From contig CAVXUW010000004.1 of the NCBI GenBank assembly GCA_963765105.1, forward strand, positions 62,001 to 126,000: a stretch of DNA of 64,000 bases, written 5' to 3'. The number at the start of each line of letters is the position of its first letter. The stretch's first letter is position 1. This DNA comes from CALMEC01 sp963765105 (lineage in GTDB: Bacteria > Actinomycetota > Thermoleophilia > Miltoncostaeales > Miltoncostaeaceae). The position numbers and the translations under genes were made by a program. The notes under the pieces are model-generated. The model did no database searches. It saw nothing but the letters and a program-made list of their open reading frames with translations, and was not told the DNA's origin. This document shows, one piece after another, positions 44,089-52,276 of this stretch.

Positions 44089-45339
44089 GTGCCTACCATG
44101 GGCAGTGTGAGTGACGAACCGCTCATACCTCCGCCGCCCGATGATGACCCCACGGAACCGGCCGCCCCGCCGCCTGTGACCCCACCGGCGGCCGCGACGC
44201 CGCCACCTTCGGCAGCACCTCCGAGCCGTCCAACAACACCCATTCGCATTACACGCATTGCGCCACGTGCGGTGTTTACCGTTGTCGGAATCCTCATCAC
44301 AGTTGGCGCAGGCCTGTGGCTCCTTCGCGAGACCAAGCAGATCATCACCTGGGTGCTCATTGCCGCGTTTCTCGCGTTGGCTCTCAACCCCGCCGTCGAT
44401 CTTTTCCAGCGGCGCCTGCGGATGCGTCGTGTCCCGGCAATCTCGCTGACGTACCTCGTGGGACTGGTGTTTGCCGCCGGAGTTTCGCTCCTTCTTGTTC
44501 CCCCACTCATCACGGCCGGACAGCAGTTGGCCGACGATGCCCCCGGCTATGTCGATCGGCTCTCACGCACCAAACTCGTGATGGAGCTCGACGAGCGTTA
44601 CAACGTCGTCGATCGCCTCCGCGAGTTCGTCAACGACCTGCCCGATCGCCTCGGTGGCGCCGGGGCCGCAGTTGACGTCGCACAGACCGTCTTCCAGGGC
44701 ATCCTTGGCGGGCTCACCGTCTTGGTGCTGACGTTCCTGCTTCTGATCTACGGCCGGCAGATGCGCGACCAGATGGTGCTCCTCATGCCAGGAGACCAGC
44801 AATCCCGGTACCGAACGCTCATCCGACGCATGTACCGCACCGTCGGCGGATATGTCGCCGGCAGCCTCACCGTGGCCGTCATCAGCGGTGTGCTCGCCCT
44901 CATTCTCCTCACTATCTTGCAAATCCCATCAGCCGCGGCCCTTGCCTTCTGGGTCGCTCTGGCCGGGCTCATTCCCCTCGTGGGCGCCACGATCGGAGCC
45001 ATCCCGGCCGTCATCGTGGCGTTCTTCCAGGGCTGGGTGCCCGGGGTCATCTGCGCGGGGTACTTCCTGCTCTACCAGCAGGCAGAGAACCACTTCGTCC
45101 AGCCCACCATCATGAAGCGCACCACGAGCATCAACCCACTCGTCGTGTTGATCGCCGTGCTGGTCGGTGCGTCGTTGTTTGGCATCTTCGGAGCCCTGGT
45201 CGCCATCCCGCTCGCAGGGATGATCAAGATCGCCCTCCAGGACTGGTGGCAGAATCGCACAGGTCAGCCTCCGCCGCCGGTTGAGATTGCCGTGCCCCCG
45301 GCCGCCGCTGCCGCGACGGATCCACCCGCAACCTCGTGA
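44089..45339 (+). CDS. AI-2E family transporter (UPF0118/PerM-like)
   Basis: A 416-residue membrane protein. The first ~50 residues are a Pro-rich cytoplasmic tail; then PRAVFTVVGILITVGAGLWL and ITWVLIAAFLALALNPAVDL begin the family domain, which ends with LIPLVGATIGAIPAVIVAFF, then QQAENHFVQPTIMKRTTSIN and ASLFGIFGALVAIPLAGMIK, all diagnostic. Family members export autoinducer-2 or ions in different bacteria; which applies here is unknown. Start at the ATG at 44,089, with alternatives at 44,098 and 44,107. It overlaps the downstream methyltransferase by four bases. Confidence 0.9.
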   Translation: MPTMGSVSDEPLIPPPPDDDPTEPAAPPPVTPPAAATPPPSAAPPSRPTTPIRITRIAPRAVFTVVGILITVGAGLWLLRETKQIITWVLIAAFLALALNPAVDLFQRRLRMRRVPAISLTYLVGLVFAAGVSLLLVPPLITAGQQLADDAPGYVDRLSRTKLVMELDERYNVVDRLREFVNDLPDRLGGAGAAVDVAQTVFQGILGGLTVLVLTFLLLIYGRQMRDQMVLLMPGDQQSRYRTLIRRMYRTVGGYVAGSLTVAVISGVLALILLTILQIPSAAALAFWVALAGLIPLVGATIGAIPAVIVAFFQGWVPGVICAGYFLLYQQAENHFVQPTIMKRTTSINPLVVLIAVLVGASLFGIFGALVAIPLAGMIKIALQDWWQNRTGQPPPPVEIAVPPAAAAATDPPATS

Positions 45340-46229
45340 GCACAGCTGCCCAGCGTGAAGACAATGAGTCGACCCCTGTTGCGCTCACCGACAACCTCAT
45401 CGTTGAAGGCGATGCGGCCCGGTTTCTGCCGCGACTGCCGAGCGAGGCCTTTACCCTCGTGGCGGTTGATCCGCCGTTCAACACCGGCCGTACCCGCACG
45501 CTGCGATCGGTCCAGACCACCGCCGCCGAGGCCGGCGATCGCGTGGGCTTTGGCGGCCGCATCTATCGCAGCAACGTTCGTAGCACTCATAGCTACCGGG
45601 ATCGGTTCGACGACTACCTCGCCTTTGTCATTCCCCTGTTGCAGGAGGCACGTCGGGTGCTCTCACCACGCGGCACCCTCTATGTCCACCTCGATCCGCA
45701 CGAATCGCACTACGTGAAGGTGGCGCTTGACGACGTCTTCGGGCGGGAGTGTTTTCTGAACGAAATCGTGTGGGCCTACGACTATGGCGGGCGGTCCAAG
45801 CGGCGCTGGCCCGCAAAGCACGACACGATCTTGGTGTACGTCAAAGATCCCCGCCAGTACCACTTCGACTCGGCCGAGGTCGACCGCGAGCCGTATATGG
45901 CTCCGGGACTCGTCACGGCCGAGAAGGTTGCCCGCGGCAAGCTGCCCACCGACGTGTGGTGGCACACGATCGTGCCGACCAACGGTCGTGAGCGGACGGG
46001 CTACCCCACGCAAAAGCCCGAGGGCGTTCTGCGGCGCATCGTCACCGCGTCGACCGCACCGGGTGACTGGTGCCTGGACTTCTGCGCGGGCTCCGGTACC
46101 CTCGGCGCCGTTGCGGGCCGGCTGGATCGGCGCTTCGTGCTCATCGATGAGAACCCCGAAGCGGTCGCAATCATGCGGCGTCGCCTTGCTGGACAAACGA
46201 ATCCGCCACGAAGTGTTAAAGGTTTGTGA
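45336..46229 (+). CDS. DNA adenine/cytosine-N4 methyltransferase, beta class
   Basis: A 297-residue SAM-dependent amino-methyltransferase. Catalytic motif IV comes first (FTLVAVDPPFNTGRTRTLRS), then a target-recognition region, and near the C-terminus PTQKPEGVLRRIVTAS and the SAM-binding motif I in WCLDFCAGSGTLGAVAG. The order IV-TRD-I defines the beta class (CcrM- and HinfI-type). No restriction endonuclease is adjacent, so it is probably an orphan, perhaps regulatory, methylase. GTG start overlapping the AI-2E gene stop, so translation is coupled to a membrane permease. Confidence 0.9.
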   Translation: MSTAAQREDNESTPVALTDNLIVEGDAARFLPRLPSEAFTLVAVDPPFNTGRTRTLRSVQTTAAEAGDRVGFGGRIYRSNVRSTHSYRDRFDDYLAFVIPLLQEARRVLSPRGTLYVHLDPHESHYVKVALDDVFGRECFLNEIVWAYDYGGRSKRRWPAKHDTILVYVKDPRQYHFDSAEVDREPYMAPGLVTAEKVARGKLPTDVWWHTIVPTNGRERTGYPTQKPEGVLRRIVTASTAPGDWCLDFCAGSGTLGAVAGRLDRRFVLIDENPEAVAIMRRRLAGQTNPPRSVKGL

Positions 46230-46241
46230 GCATCCTGCCGA

Positions 46242-46322
46242 TGAGTTCTGCAAGCAACGAAGACAGGGGAGGTCTCGTGCTGAGCATTACCACCACTCGT
46301 GACGCAACCTGGGTCGGCTAAG
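46242..46322 (+). pseudogene. Possible 5' remnant of a Hen1-like gene
   Basis: A 26-codon frame; from an internal GTG at 46,278, with GGGGAGG just before it, the peptide is MLSITTTRDATWVG. Hen1-type 3'-terminal RNA ribose 2'-O-methyltransferases begin in a similar way (L-x-I-x-T-T-H-x-P-A-T-x-x-G). The match is short and the rest of the gene is absent, so it may be chance. Confidence 0.2.
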
Positions 46323-46351
46323 GCCACCTTTTCGAGTGATTCATCGCGCGC

Positions 46352-46379
46352 GGCGGACGTCACCACGGTGGCGTCCGCC
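46352..46379. terminator. Hairpin between convergent genes
   Basis: GGCGGACGTCACC (46,352-46,364) pairs with GGTGGCGTCCGCC (46,367-46,379) with one wobble pair and a two-base gap. It lies between the methyltransferase (+) and modC (-) and could end both transcripts; a U-run is lacking on either side. Confidence 0.5.
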
Positions 46380-46387
46380 CGTGCCGT

Positions 46388-47434
46388 TTAACGCTTCTCG
46401 CGCGCATCGGTCTGCCCTGTCGTGTCACTCACGGCGATGAGCCGGACGTCGTGCGCGGCAAACGCCGCGCACGCGGGGTCTCCGATGCGCAGCGAGGCTC
46501 CGTCACAAAGTTCGCCCAGGAGCGCGCCCACCCGGACAATCGTCCGCCCGGGTCGGGGTGTCACCTCAGTGACCTCACCCACCAGGTGATTGAGTCCAGT
46601 TCCGGGCGGCGTGACCCGATGGACCACCACTCGCGACGGCGGGACAACAACAGCAACGCGGCCGCTGGCGGGCACTGAACTTCGGATCTCGACGCCACAT
46701 TCAAGAATGACCCGGGCCCCGTCGCCCTCGGGGATGGCCGTCCCCCGGAGCACGTTGTTCCCGGTGAACTCAGCGACGAACGCGTCGGCGGGGTGCGACA
46801 TCAGGTGGGCCGGGCTGGCGACCTGTCGAAGTTCACCGCCAACGAGAACCCCAACCTGATCGGAGAACGCCGCAGCTTCGGCGAAGTCGTGGGTGACAAC
46901 AATGGTCGGCACCCGTCGATCGTCGATGTACGCGGCGATCTCGCGTCGGATGAGCTGCGTCGTCTGGGGATCGAGCGCAGCGGTTGGCTCGTCGAGCAGG
47001 AGGACGTCCGGTTCGCGCGCGAGGGCCCGAGCGACGGCGACACGTTGGCGTTGTCCCCCACTCAGCTCATGCGGGTGGGCGCGAGCAAGGTCGGCGATAC
47101 CAAGCCGGTCGAGCATCTCGTCGGCGCTGCCCTCACCACCGAACCGAACGTTGTCGCGGACCGAGCGATGGGGAAAGAGCGCGTACTCCTGAAACACCAC
47201 ACCCACGCGTCGCTGATGGGCCGGGCAGTTGACGCGGTCTGCCGCGAACCAGGTTTCGTCTCCCCAGGTAATCGTTCCCGACGCGGGGGTATCCAAGCCG
47301 GCCACTGCCCGCAGCAGACTGGTTTTGCCAGCGCCAGAAGGTCCGACCAGTGCGATTGTACGGTCCGTCGAGAACCCCGCGCGGATCGTGAGATCGCGGC
47401 GGATGATCTCGACGTCTACTGAGAGCGTTGCCAT
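46388..47434 (-). CDS. modC: Molybdate ABC transporter, ATP-binding protein
   Basis: A 348-residue ATPase. Walker A is IALVGPSGAGKTSLLRAVAG, signature HELSGGQRQRVAVARALARE, Walker B DVLLLDEPTAALDP and H-loop IVVTHDFAE. From about residue 235 there is extra beta sequence (NVLRGTAIPEGDGARVILEC, then NHLVGEVTEVTPRPGRTIVR), the regulatory TOBE-like region of Mod-type ATPases that senses bound oxyanion. It overlaps the modB end by 19 bases. Powers molybdate (or tungstate) uptake. Confidence 0.92.
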   Translation of the reverse strand: MATLSVDVEIIRRDLTIRAGFSTDRTIALVGPSGAGKTSLLRAVAGLDTPASGTITWGDETWFAADRVNCPAHQRRVGVVFQEYALFPHRSVRDNVRFGGEGSADEMLDRLGIADLARAHPHELSGGQRQRVAVARALAREPDVLLLDEPTAALDPQTTQLIRREIAAYIDDRRVPTIVVTHDFAEAAAFSDQVGVLVGGELRQVASPAHLMSHPADAFVAEFTGNNVLRGTAIPEGDGARVILECGVEIRSSVPASGRVAVVVPPSRVVVHRVTPPGTGLNHLVGEVTEVTPRPGRTIVRVGALLGELCDGASLRIGDPACAAFAAHDVRLIAVSDTTGQTDAREKR

Positions 47435-48198
47435 CGCCCGCCAATCTTTGTGATGCCAAGCAGGAGCACTGACAGGCAGATCAACACCGCGCCCGTCGCC
47501 AGCGCCGCGTCAGGATCGCGGTCGAGTTGCCCGTACACCGCGAGCGGCAGGGTCTCGGTCACCCCGGGCAAACTACCGGCAAAGACGATGGTCGCACCGA
47601 ACTCACCCAGGCCGCGCGCAAAGCCCAGGGCAGCACCGGCCCTGAGCCCACGCGCCGCGATGGGGATCGCGATACGCGTGAAGACGCGAAACGGTCCGGC
47701 ACCGAGCGTCTTGGCGGCGTCAATCGCCGACGCGTCAACGTTGTCGAACGCGGCGATGGCGGAGCGAAGAAAGAACGGGCTGGACACGTAGGCGACGGCC
47801 AGAACCACGGCCGTGCGGGTCAGGGCGATCGAGACCCCGGCATCTGACAGAAGGCCGCCCACGAGCCCCTCGGGCCCAAAGGTGTAGAGAAGACCCAACC
47901 CCGCAACAGCTGGGGGCAGAACAAGAGGAAGCTCCACCAGCACGGTCATCAACGTCTTGGCGCGATGGCCGCGCGAGATGAGGTACGCCGCCGGCGTACC
48001 GAAACCGATCACAATCGCCTGTGCAATGAGGTTTGTGGTGAGACTCACCCGTATGGCGTCCGTGACCGACTCGCGTCCGAGCGCACCGACAAGTTCGGCC
48101 GGTCCCGCCGCAACAAACACCGCGATGATCGGAAGTACCAAGAACGTGGCGAACAGTGCAACGAGAGCACCACTTCCGAGGAGGCCAAGCCGGCTCAT
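47416..48198 (-). CDS. modB: Molybdate ABC transporter, permease
   Basis: A 260-residue membrane protein with about six helices. FGTPAAYLISRGHRAKTLMT, then VLVELPLVLPPAVAGLGLLY and the cytoplasmic coupling loop DAAKTLGAGPFRVFTRIAIP followed by LGFARGLGEFGATIVFAGSL (EAA-type region) are standard ModB/CysT words. The start overlaps the modA stop (ATGA) and the end overlaps modC. Confidence 0.94.
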   Translation of the reverse strand: MSRLGLLGSGALVALFATFLVLPIIAVFVAAGPAELVGALGRESVTDAIRVSLTTNLIAQAIVIGFGTPAAYLISRGHRAKTLMTVLVELPLVLPPAVAGLGLLYTFGPEGLVGGLLSDAGVSIALTRTAVVLAVAYVSSPFFLRSAIAAFDNVDASAIDAAKTLGAGPFRVFTRIAIPIAARGLRAGAALGFARGLGEFGATIVFAGSLPGVTETLPLAVYGQLDRDPDAALATGAVLICLSVLLLGITKIGGRWQRSQ

Positions 48199-48905
48199 GG
48201 CGCGCCGAACCCGGCCGCCTTGAGTGCTCGTTGCCCGCCGGGGCCCACGAGCCAGTCGCGATATGCGACGGCCGCAGCGCGCCGCCCGCTTCCGGCCACG
48301 ATGGCCACGTCGTAACGCGTAAGAACCTGGGCCTCGTCGGGAAGAGCAAAACCCTCCACCCGACCCGACGTCAGGTCGCTCGTAAACCCGATGCCGGCAT
48401 CGACCTCCCCTCGGGAGACACGTCCCAAGACGCTTGCCGCATCGGGTTCGTACGACACGACGTAGCGGAGTAAATCCTCCCGGCCGACGCGTGTGAGGGC
48501 ACGCCGGGTGGCAACACCAAGCGGGGCACCGTCATTGGCGACAGCAAGGCGACGTCCTTCTCGGCCAAGGTCCTCGAGCGACCGTATCCCCGTAGCGCGT
48601 CCCGGCGGGATGAGCACGGCCAGACGGTTCGTGGCGATCGCCCTGGGGGCCTCCACCAATCCCTCCCGTTCAAGCCCCGCCGCGATCGCGGGATCTGCCA
48701 CCACGACGAGGTCGACGGGCGCCTTCCGACGTACCTGGCTGGCCACGGTTGATGACGCCGAGAAGCTGATCCGGGCAGCGGGTCCCGCGCCCTCGAGAAC
48801 CGGCCGAAGCGACGACGCCGCCACCACCACCGGGGTTGGCTCATCTCCACACCCCGACGCGGCAAGAGCGGCCACAACGGCGATCACGGACGCGCCCCAC
48901 CTCAT
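48195..48905 (-). CDS. modA: Molybdate ABC transporter, substrate-binding lipoprotein
   Basis: A 236-residue protein with a lipobox (VAALAASGCGD), so it is anchored to the membrane by Cys19. VVVAASSLRPVLEG and ARISFSASSTVASQV hold the Ser residues that bind the oxyanion in ModA; LVVVADPAIAAGLEREGLVE and VGIGFTSDLTSG-like words follow. It captures molybdate outside the membrane for ModBC. It overlaps the upstream regulator gene by four bases. Confidence 0.92.
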   Translation of the reverse strand: MRWGASVIAVVAALAASGCGDEPTPVVVAASSLRPVLEGAGPAARISFSASSTVASQVRRKAPVDLVVVADPAIAAGLEREGLVEAPRAIATNRLAVLIPPGRATGIRSLEDLGREGRRLAVANDGAPLGVATRRALTRVGREDLLRYVVSYEPDAASVLGRVSRGEVDAGIGFTSDLTSGRVEGFALPDEAQVLTRYDVAIVAGSGRRAAAVAYRDWLVGPGGQRALKAAGFGAP

Positions 48906-49279
48906 CGCTCGACGATCACCGACGTCGACTTGATCAACGCGGAGGCTGACACCCCCGGGCGTAGGCCCAGCGCCTCCACCGCTTCGCTGGTAATGACCGC
49001 CACGATGTTCCCCGGGGTCGTGACCTCGATCTCGACACGGGCCAGCAGACCATCCACACGCACGTCACGCACCGTTCCACTCAAACGGTTACGAGCCGAC
49101 ACCGACCCGTCGCGAGTCTGACGAAGACGTCGTATCTCACTGGCAGCCACCACGCGGCGGTTCGCGGCATCACGCTGAACAGCAATGCGTCCGACACGAT
49201 CCCAGCGGCGCAAGGTGTCGAGGCTGATCCCCAGCTCGCGCGCGGCCTCACCGGCGCTGAACAGACGTTCGGCACTCAT
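48902..49279 (-). CDS. MerR-type HTH/TOBE molybdenum-binding regulator
   Basis: A 125-residue two-domain protein: an N-terminal MerR-like helix-turn-helix (FSAGEAARELGISLDTLRRW, then DRVGRIAVQRDAANRRVV) and a C-terminal TOBE/Mop domain (LSGTVRDVRVDGLLARVEIE, then IVAVITSEAVEALGLRPG) that binds molybdate. It does the job of ModE with a different DNA-binding domain and shorter length. First gene of the mod operon; it probably represses the operon when molybdate is plentiful, using the AT-rich repeat just upstream. Confidence 0.9.
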   Translation of the reverse strand: MSAERLFSAGEAARELGISLDTLRRWDRVGRIAVQRDAANRRVVAASEIRRLRQTRDGSVSARNRLSGTVRDVRVDGLLARVEIEVTTPGNIVAVITSEAVEALGLRPGVSASALIKSTSVIVER

Positions 49280-49296
49280 TATTTGCCCATGTCTTT

Positions 49297-49320
49297 CCTA
49301 TGCATTACCTATGTATACAT
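49297..49320. promoter_or_regulatory. Candidate operator upstream of the mod operon
   Basis: CCTATGCATTA at 49,297 is repeated as CCTATGTATAC at 49,308, an 11-bp (one helical turn) direct repeat, and the second copy contains the perfect palindrome ATGTATACAT (49,311-49,320). It is the most AT-rich patch nearby and lies just before the regulator start, as expected for an autoregulatory site and -10 region. It also lies upstream of the plus-strand amidohydrolase gene. Confidence 0.45.
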
Positions 49321-49371
49321 GGTCATCGACCTGCGCGGCGTTTCCTCTCTCCGACCTGCAAGTATGCGCCA

Positions 49372-50088
49372 ATGGACCCGCCTCTGATTGGCCTCACCGC
49401 ATATGCCGAGGATGCCCAGTGGGCGGTGTGGCGGAGCCGTGCGGCAGTCGTCGGCTGGGTCTACATCGACGCCATTCACCGCGCCGGTGGCCGGGCGATC
49501 ATGATCCCTCCCGGCCAGGAAGGACTCGACCGCATCATCGACACCATCGATGGCCTTGTGCTCGCCGGCGGCCAGGACGTCAACCCCGAACGGTACGGCG
49601 CACGGAGCAGTCCGGAAACCCAGGAGCCCCACGACGACCGCGACGCGACCGAGTTGGCCCTGGTCACACGGGCGCTGGAGCGCAACCTGCCAACCCTCGC
49701 CATCTGCCGTGGACTTCAGGTGATGAACATCGCCCGTGGCGGCAACCTCATCCAACATCTTCCCGATGAGATTGGCAGCACCGTCCATCGTGAGGTGGTG
49801 GGCGAGTTTTCCCGCCATCCGGTGGAGATCGCGTCCGAGAGTCGCCTTGCGAAGGTCATGCCGCCGGGCGGCGTGGTCCCCTCGCATCACCATCAAGCCA
49901 CAGGTCAAATCGGCGACGGGCTCGTACCCGTCGCGTGGGCCACCGACGGTACGGTTGAGGCGCTCGAAGACCCTCACTGCGATTTCGCGCTCGGGGTCCA
50001 ATGGCATCCCGAAGAGGACCCGAGCGATGCTCTGTTCGCCGAGTTCGTGTCCGCTGCAGGGCGATACCGCGCGGCTCGCGCTCACTAG
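49372..50088 (+). CDS. Gamma-glutamyl-gamma-aminobutyrate hydrolase-like amidotransferase (peptidase C26)
   Basis: A 238-residue class I glutamine amidotransferase-fold protein. PLIGLTAYAEDA starts it; DGLVLAGGQDVNPERYG, LPTLAICRGLQVMNIARGGN (nucleophile Cys) and SHHHQATGQIGDGLVPVAWA with LGVQWHPEEDP (catalytic His and Glu) complete the triad. Relatives cleave gamma-glutamyl amides in putrescine or glutamine-conjugate breakdown. Start at MDPPLIG, not the longer open frame. Divergent from the mod operon; no polyamine genes are nearby, so the substrate is open. Confidence 0.9.
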   Translation: MDPPLIGLTAYAEDAQWAVWRSRAAVVGWVYIDAIHRAGGRAIMIPPGQEGLDRIIDTIDGLVLAGGQDVNPERYGARSSPETQEPHDDRDATELALVTRALERNLPTLAICRGLQVMNIARGGNLIQHLPDEIGSTVHREVVGEFSRHPVEIASESRLAKVMPPGGVVPSHHHQATGQIGDGLVPVAWATDGTVEALEDPHCDFALGVQWHPEEDPSDALFAEFVSAAGRYRAARAH

Positions 50089-50268
50089 AATAACGGCGAG
50101 ACTCGTCCCAGCGACGCACCGCGGGACGTACACGACAGAGTTCGGCTTCGTCCGGTAACGCCAGAGCGTCGACTGAGCCACATAGGCCGCGCGACCACAC
50201 TGCCGAGTAACCCATCGTCTGCCGGAACGCCTGGCCCCCCGACGCAGACAGCCGCTCCGACAGTTCCG

Positions 50269-51192
50269 CTACGCCACCGGTTGCTCGAGGGGATCCACGG
50301 GAACGACTGAAGCCATCGAACGGCGCGCGCGCGCGATGAGAAAGACGCCAAAGAGGATGAGCGCCATCCCCCCGATCATCGCCGCCGTTATCGCCTCATC
50401 CAAGAGGAGCGCGCCATACGCCAGGGAGACGGGCGGAATTGTGTAAGCCACGACGGATGAACGCCCAAAGCCCATCTCCGCGATGAGCTGGTAGTAGATG
50501 ACGAAGGCGTAGGCGGTTCCCAACAAGCCGAGCACGAGAATGGCGAACACGGCGAGAGGGCCGGGACGTTCGGTGGGCGGCGCGGTGAGAACGAGCGGAG
50601 CGGTCATGATGGCGCTGGCGCCCACGGAGATGAGGCCCGTTTCGAGCGGTGCCACGCCCGGGTAGGAGCGTTTCAGGATGAAACCCGACACGCCGTAACT
50701 CGCGGCGGCGCCGATCACCGCGAGAGCACCCAGGAGCTCGCCACGCGTGTCGACTTGCTCTACACCCACGAGGAGGGAGACGCCAACGAGGCCGACGATG
50801 AGACCCACCCACTGCTTTCCCGACATCACTTCGCTGCGGTCGAGAAACGGCGCAAAGATCGCGATGAAGATCGGCGCCGAGGCGATCAGGGTGGCCGTGA
50901 GACCGGAGGGCACGGTGCGTTCACCGTAGGTAATGAGCAGAAACGGCAGGGCAATGGCGGTGAAGCCGAGAAGCGCCGCGGAGCCCGGTTGCGCACGGAC
51001 GCGGCGCGCGACACCCGCCACGGACCCACCAGTGAACTTGATGAACACCATCAAGGCAACCGCCGCGAGAGCGGTGCGCGAAAAGACGATCACCGGTTCC
51101 GACAGATCGCGTGCCGCGTACTTGATCAGAAGGTATGACGCTCCCCAGATGAGCGAGAGCACAGCGAGAAGAACCGCCTGGCGCAGCCTCAC
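50269..51192 (-). CDS. EamA family (DMT superfamily) transporter
   Basis: A 307-residue protein with ten predicted helices in two EamA repeats: LAVLSLIWGASYLLIKYAAR starts the first and GALAVIGAAASYGVSGFILK the second. The P-x-x-S-x-x-x-x-x-x-x-x-E signature near the end of each half appears as TIPPVSLAYGALLLDE. Probably an exporter of amino acids or other metabolites. It is convergent with the C26 hydrolase, with about 180 bases between that show nothing clear. Confidence 0.9.
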   Translation of the reverse strand: MRLRQAVLLAVLSLIWGASYLLIKYAARDLSEPVIVFSRTALAAVALMVFIKFTGGSVAGVARRVRAQPGSAALLGFTAIALPFLLITYGERTVPSGLTATLIASAPIFIAIFAPFLDRSEVMSGKQWVGLIVGLVGVSLLVGVEQVDTRGELLGALAVIGAAASYGVSGFILKRSYPGVAPLETGLISVGASAIMTAPLVLTAPPTERPGPLAVFAILVLGLLGTAYAFVIYYQLIAEMGFGRSSVVAYTIPPVSLAYGALLLDEAITAAMIGGMALILFGVFLIARARRSMASVVPVDPLEQPVA

Positions 51193-51330
51193 CCGGGACG
51201 AGTCCGAGTGACCACACGAGTGACGCCAGCGACGCGAGTCGGGAGTGGTGGTTGCACCCCGGCAGCGTACGCGCCTCGGACCAAACGTTGCGGGTCAGCG
51301 CTGCACGGCTCATCCTGTACCGTGGTCGTT

Positions 51331-52212
51331 GTGGATTTCATCACTTGGGAACGGCATCCGGTCAACCTCGCATCGCCCGTGCTCATCGCCGCGTTCAAAG
51401 GGTGGAATGACGCGGGAGAGGCGGCGAGCTTTGCGACCGGCTACCTGCGGTCGGTGTTCAATGCCGACCGCATTGCGACAGTCGATCCCGAGACGTTCTT
51501 CGACTTCCAGAGCCACCGTCCGCGCATCAGCATCGAGGATGGGGTTCTGAATAGGCCGATCGAGTGGCCGACGCTTGACGTGTTCGCCGCCCATGCCGGA
51601 CCGGAGCGCGACCTCATCATCATTCACGGTATCGAGCCATCGATGCGCTGGCCGACCCTCACGAACGGGCTTCTTGGTGTGGCACGCGAGTTGGGCGTCA
51701 CGCAGGTTGTGACCCTCGGCGCGTTCCTGGCCGACGTCCCCCATACGCGCCCTGTGCGGGTCAGCGGGATGTCACATCCTGCGGACTTCATCGCCGAGCT
51801 GGGCGTCCGTCGCCCGGACTACACCGGACCGACGGGCATGGTTGGCACCTTCCATGCTGCCGCCATTGAACATGGCTTCCCGGCGGCGTCGCTCTGGGCT
51901 GCGGTTCCCCACTACGTCGGCGCCGCTCCGAGTCCGAACGCCTCATTGGCCCTTCTTTCGTCCCTGGGGAGCACCCTGCGGCTCCCGATTGACTTCACGG
52001 AACTCGAGCAGACCATTCATCAGTTCGAAGAGCAGGTCAACGAGGCGGTCGCAAGCAACCCACAGGCCTCTGCGCTCGTCGCTCAATTGGAACAGAGTTT
52101 CGACCGGGAAGAGGAACTGCCCTTCGGCCCTCTCCCCACGGGCGACGCCATCGCCGCCGACTTCGAGCGCTACCTTCGCGAACACGCCTCAGGCGATATC
52201 GACCCGTCGTAG
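51331..52212 (+). CDS. PAC2 family protein (proteasome assembly chaperone-like)
   Basis: About 293 residues. The opening ITWERHPVNLASPVLIAAFK then GWNDAGEAASFATGYL is the PAC2 family start; TVDPETFFDFQSHRPRISIE, VVTLGAFLADVPHTRPVRVS and YTGPTGMVGTFHAAAIEHGF are further marks of the actinobacterial members. The family is named after a eukaryotic proteasome assembly chaperone, but its role in bacteria is not settled. The start is uncertain: GTG codons at 51,322 and 51,331 are equally plausible and neither has a clear ribosome binding site. Confidence 0.88.
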   Translation: MDFITWERHPVNLASPVLIAAFKGWNDAGEAASFATGYLRSVFNADRIATVDPETFFDFQSHRPRISIEDGVLNRPIEWPTLDVFAAHAGPERDLIIIHGIEPSMRWPTLTNGLLGVARELGVTQVVTLGAFLADVPHTRPVRVSGMSHPADFIAELGVRRPDYTGPTGMVGTFHAAAIEHGFPAASLWAAVPHYVGAAPSPNASLALLSSLGSTLRLPIDFTELEQTIHQFEEQVNEAVASNPQASALVAQLEQSFDREEELPFGPLPTGDAIAADFERYLREHASGDIDPS

Positions 52213-52276
52213 ATGCCGAGGGCAGTGGGACCTCCCGGCGACTCCTCAGCACGGCACCAGATTGGATCACCGCATT

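Noticed and set aside
50089..50268. Possible small gene between the C26 hydrolase and EamA gene
   Set aside because: Short frames only, no ribosome binding site, no hairpin with a U-run.
51842..52276. N-terminal extension of the CDF transporter
   Set aside because: The long frame begins inside the PAC2 gene in another frame; the CDF domain starts only at about 52,307.
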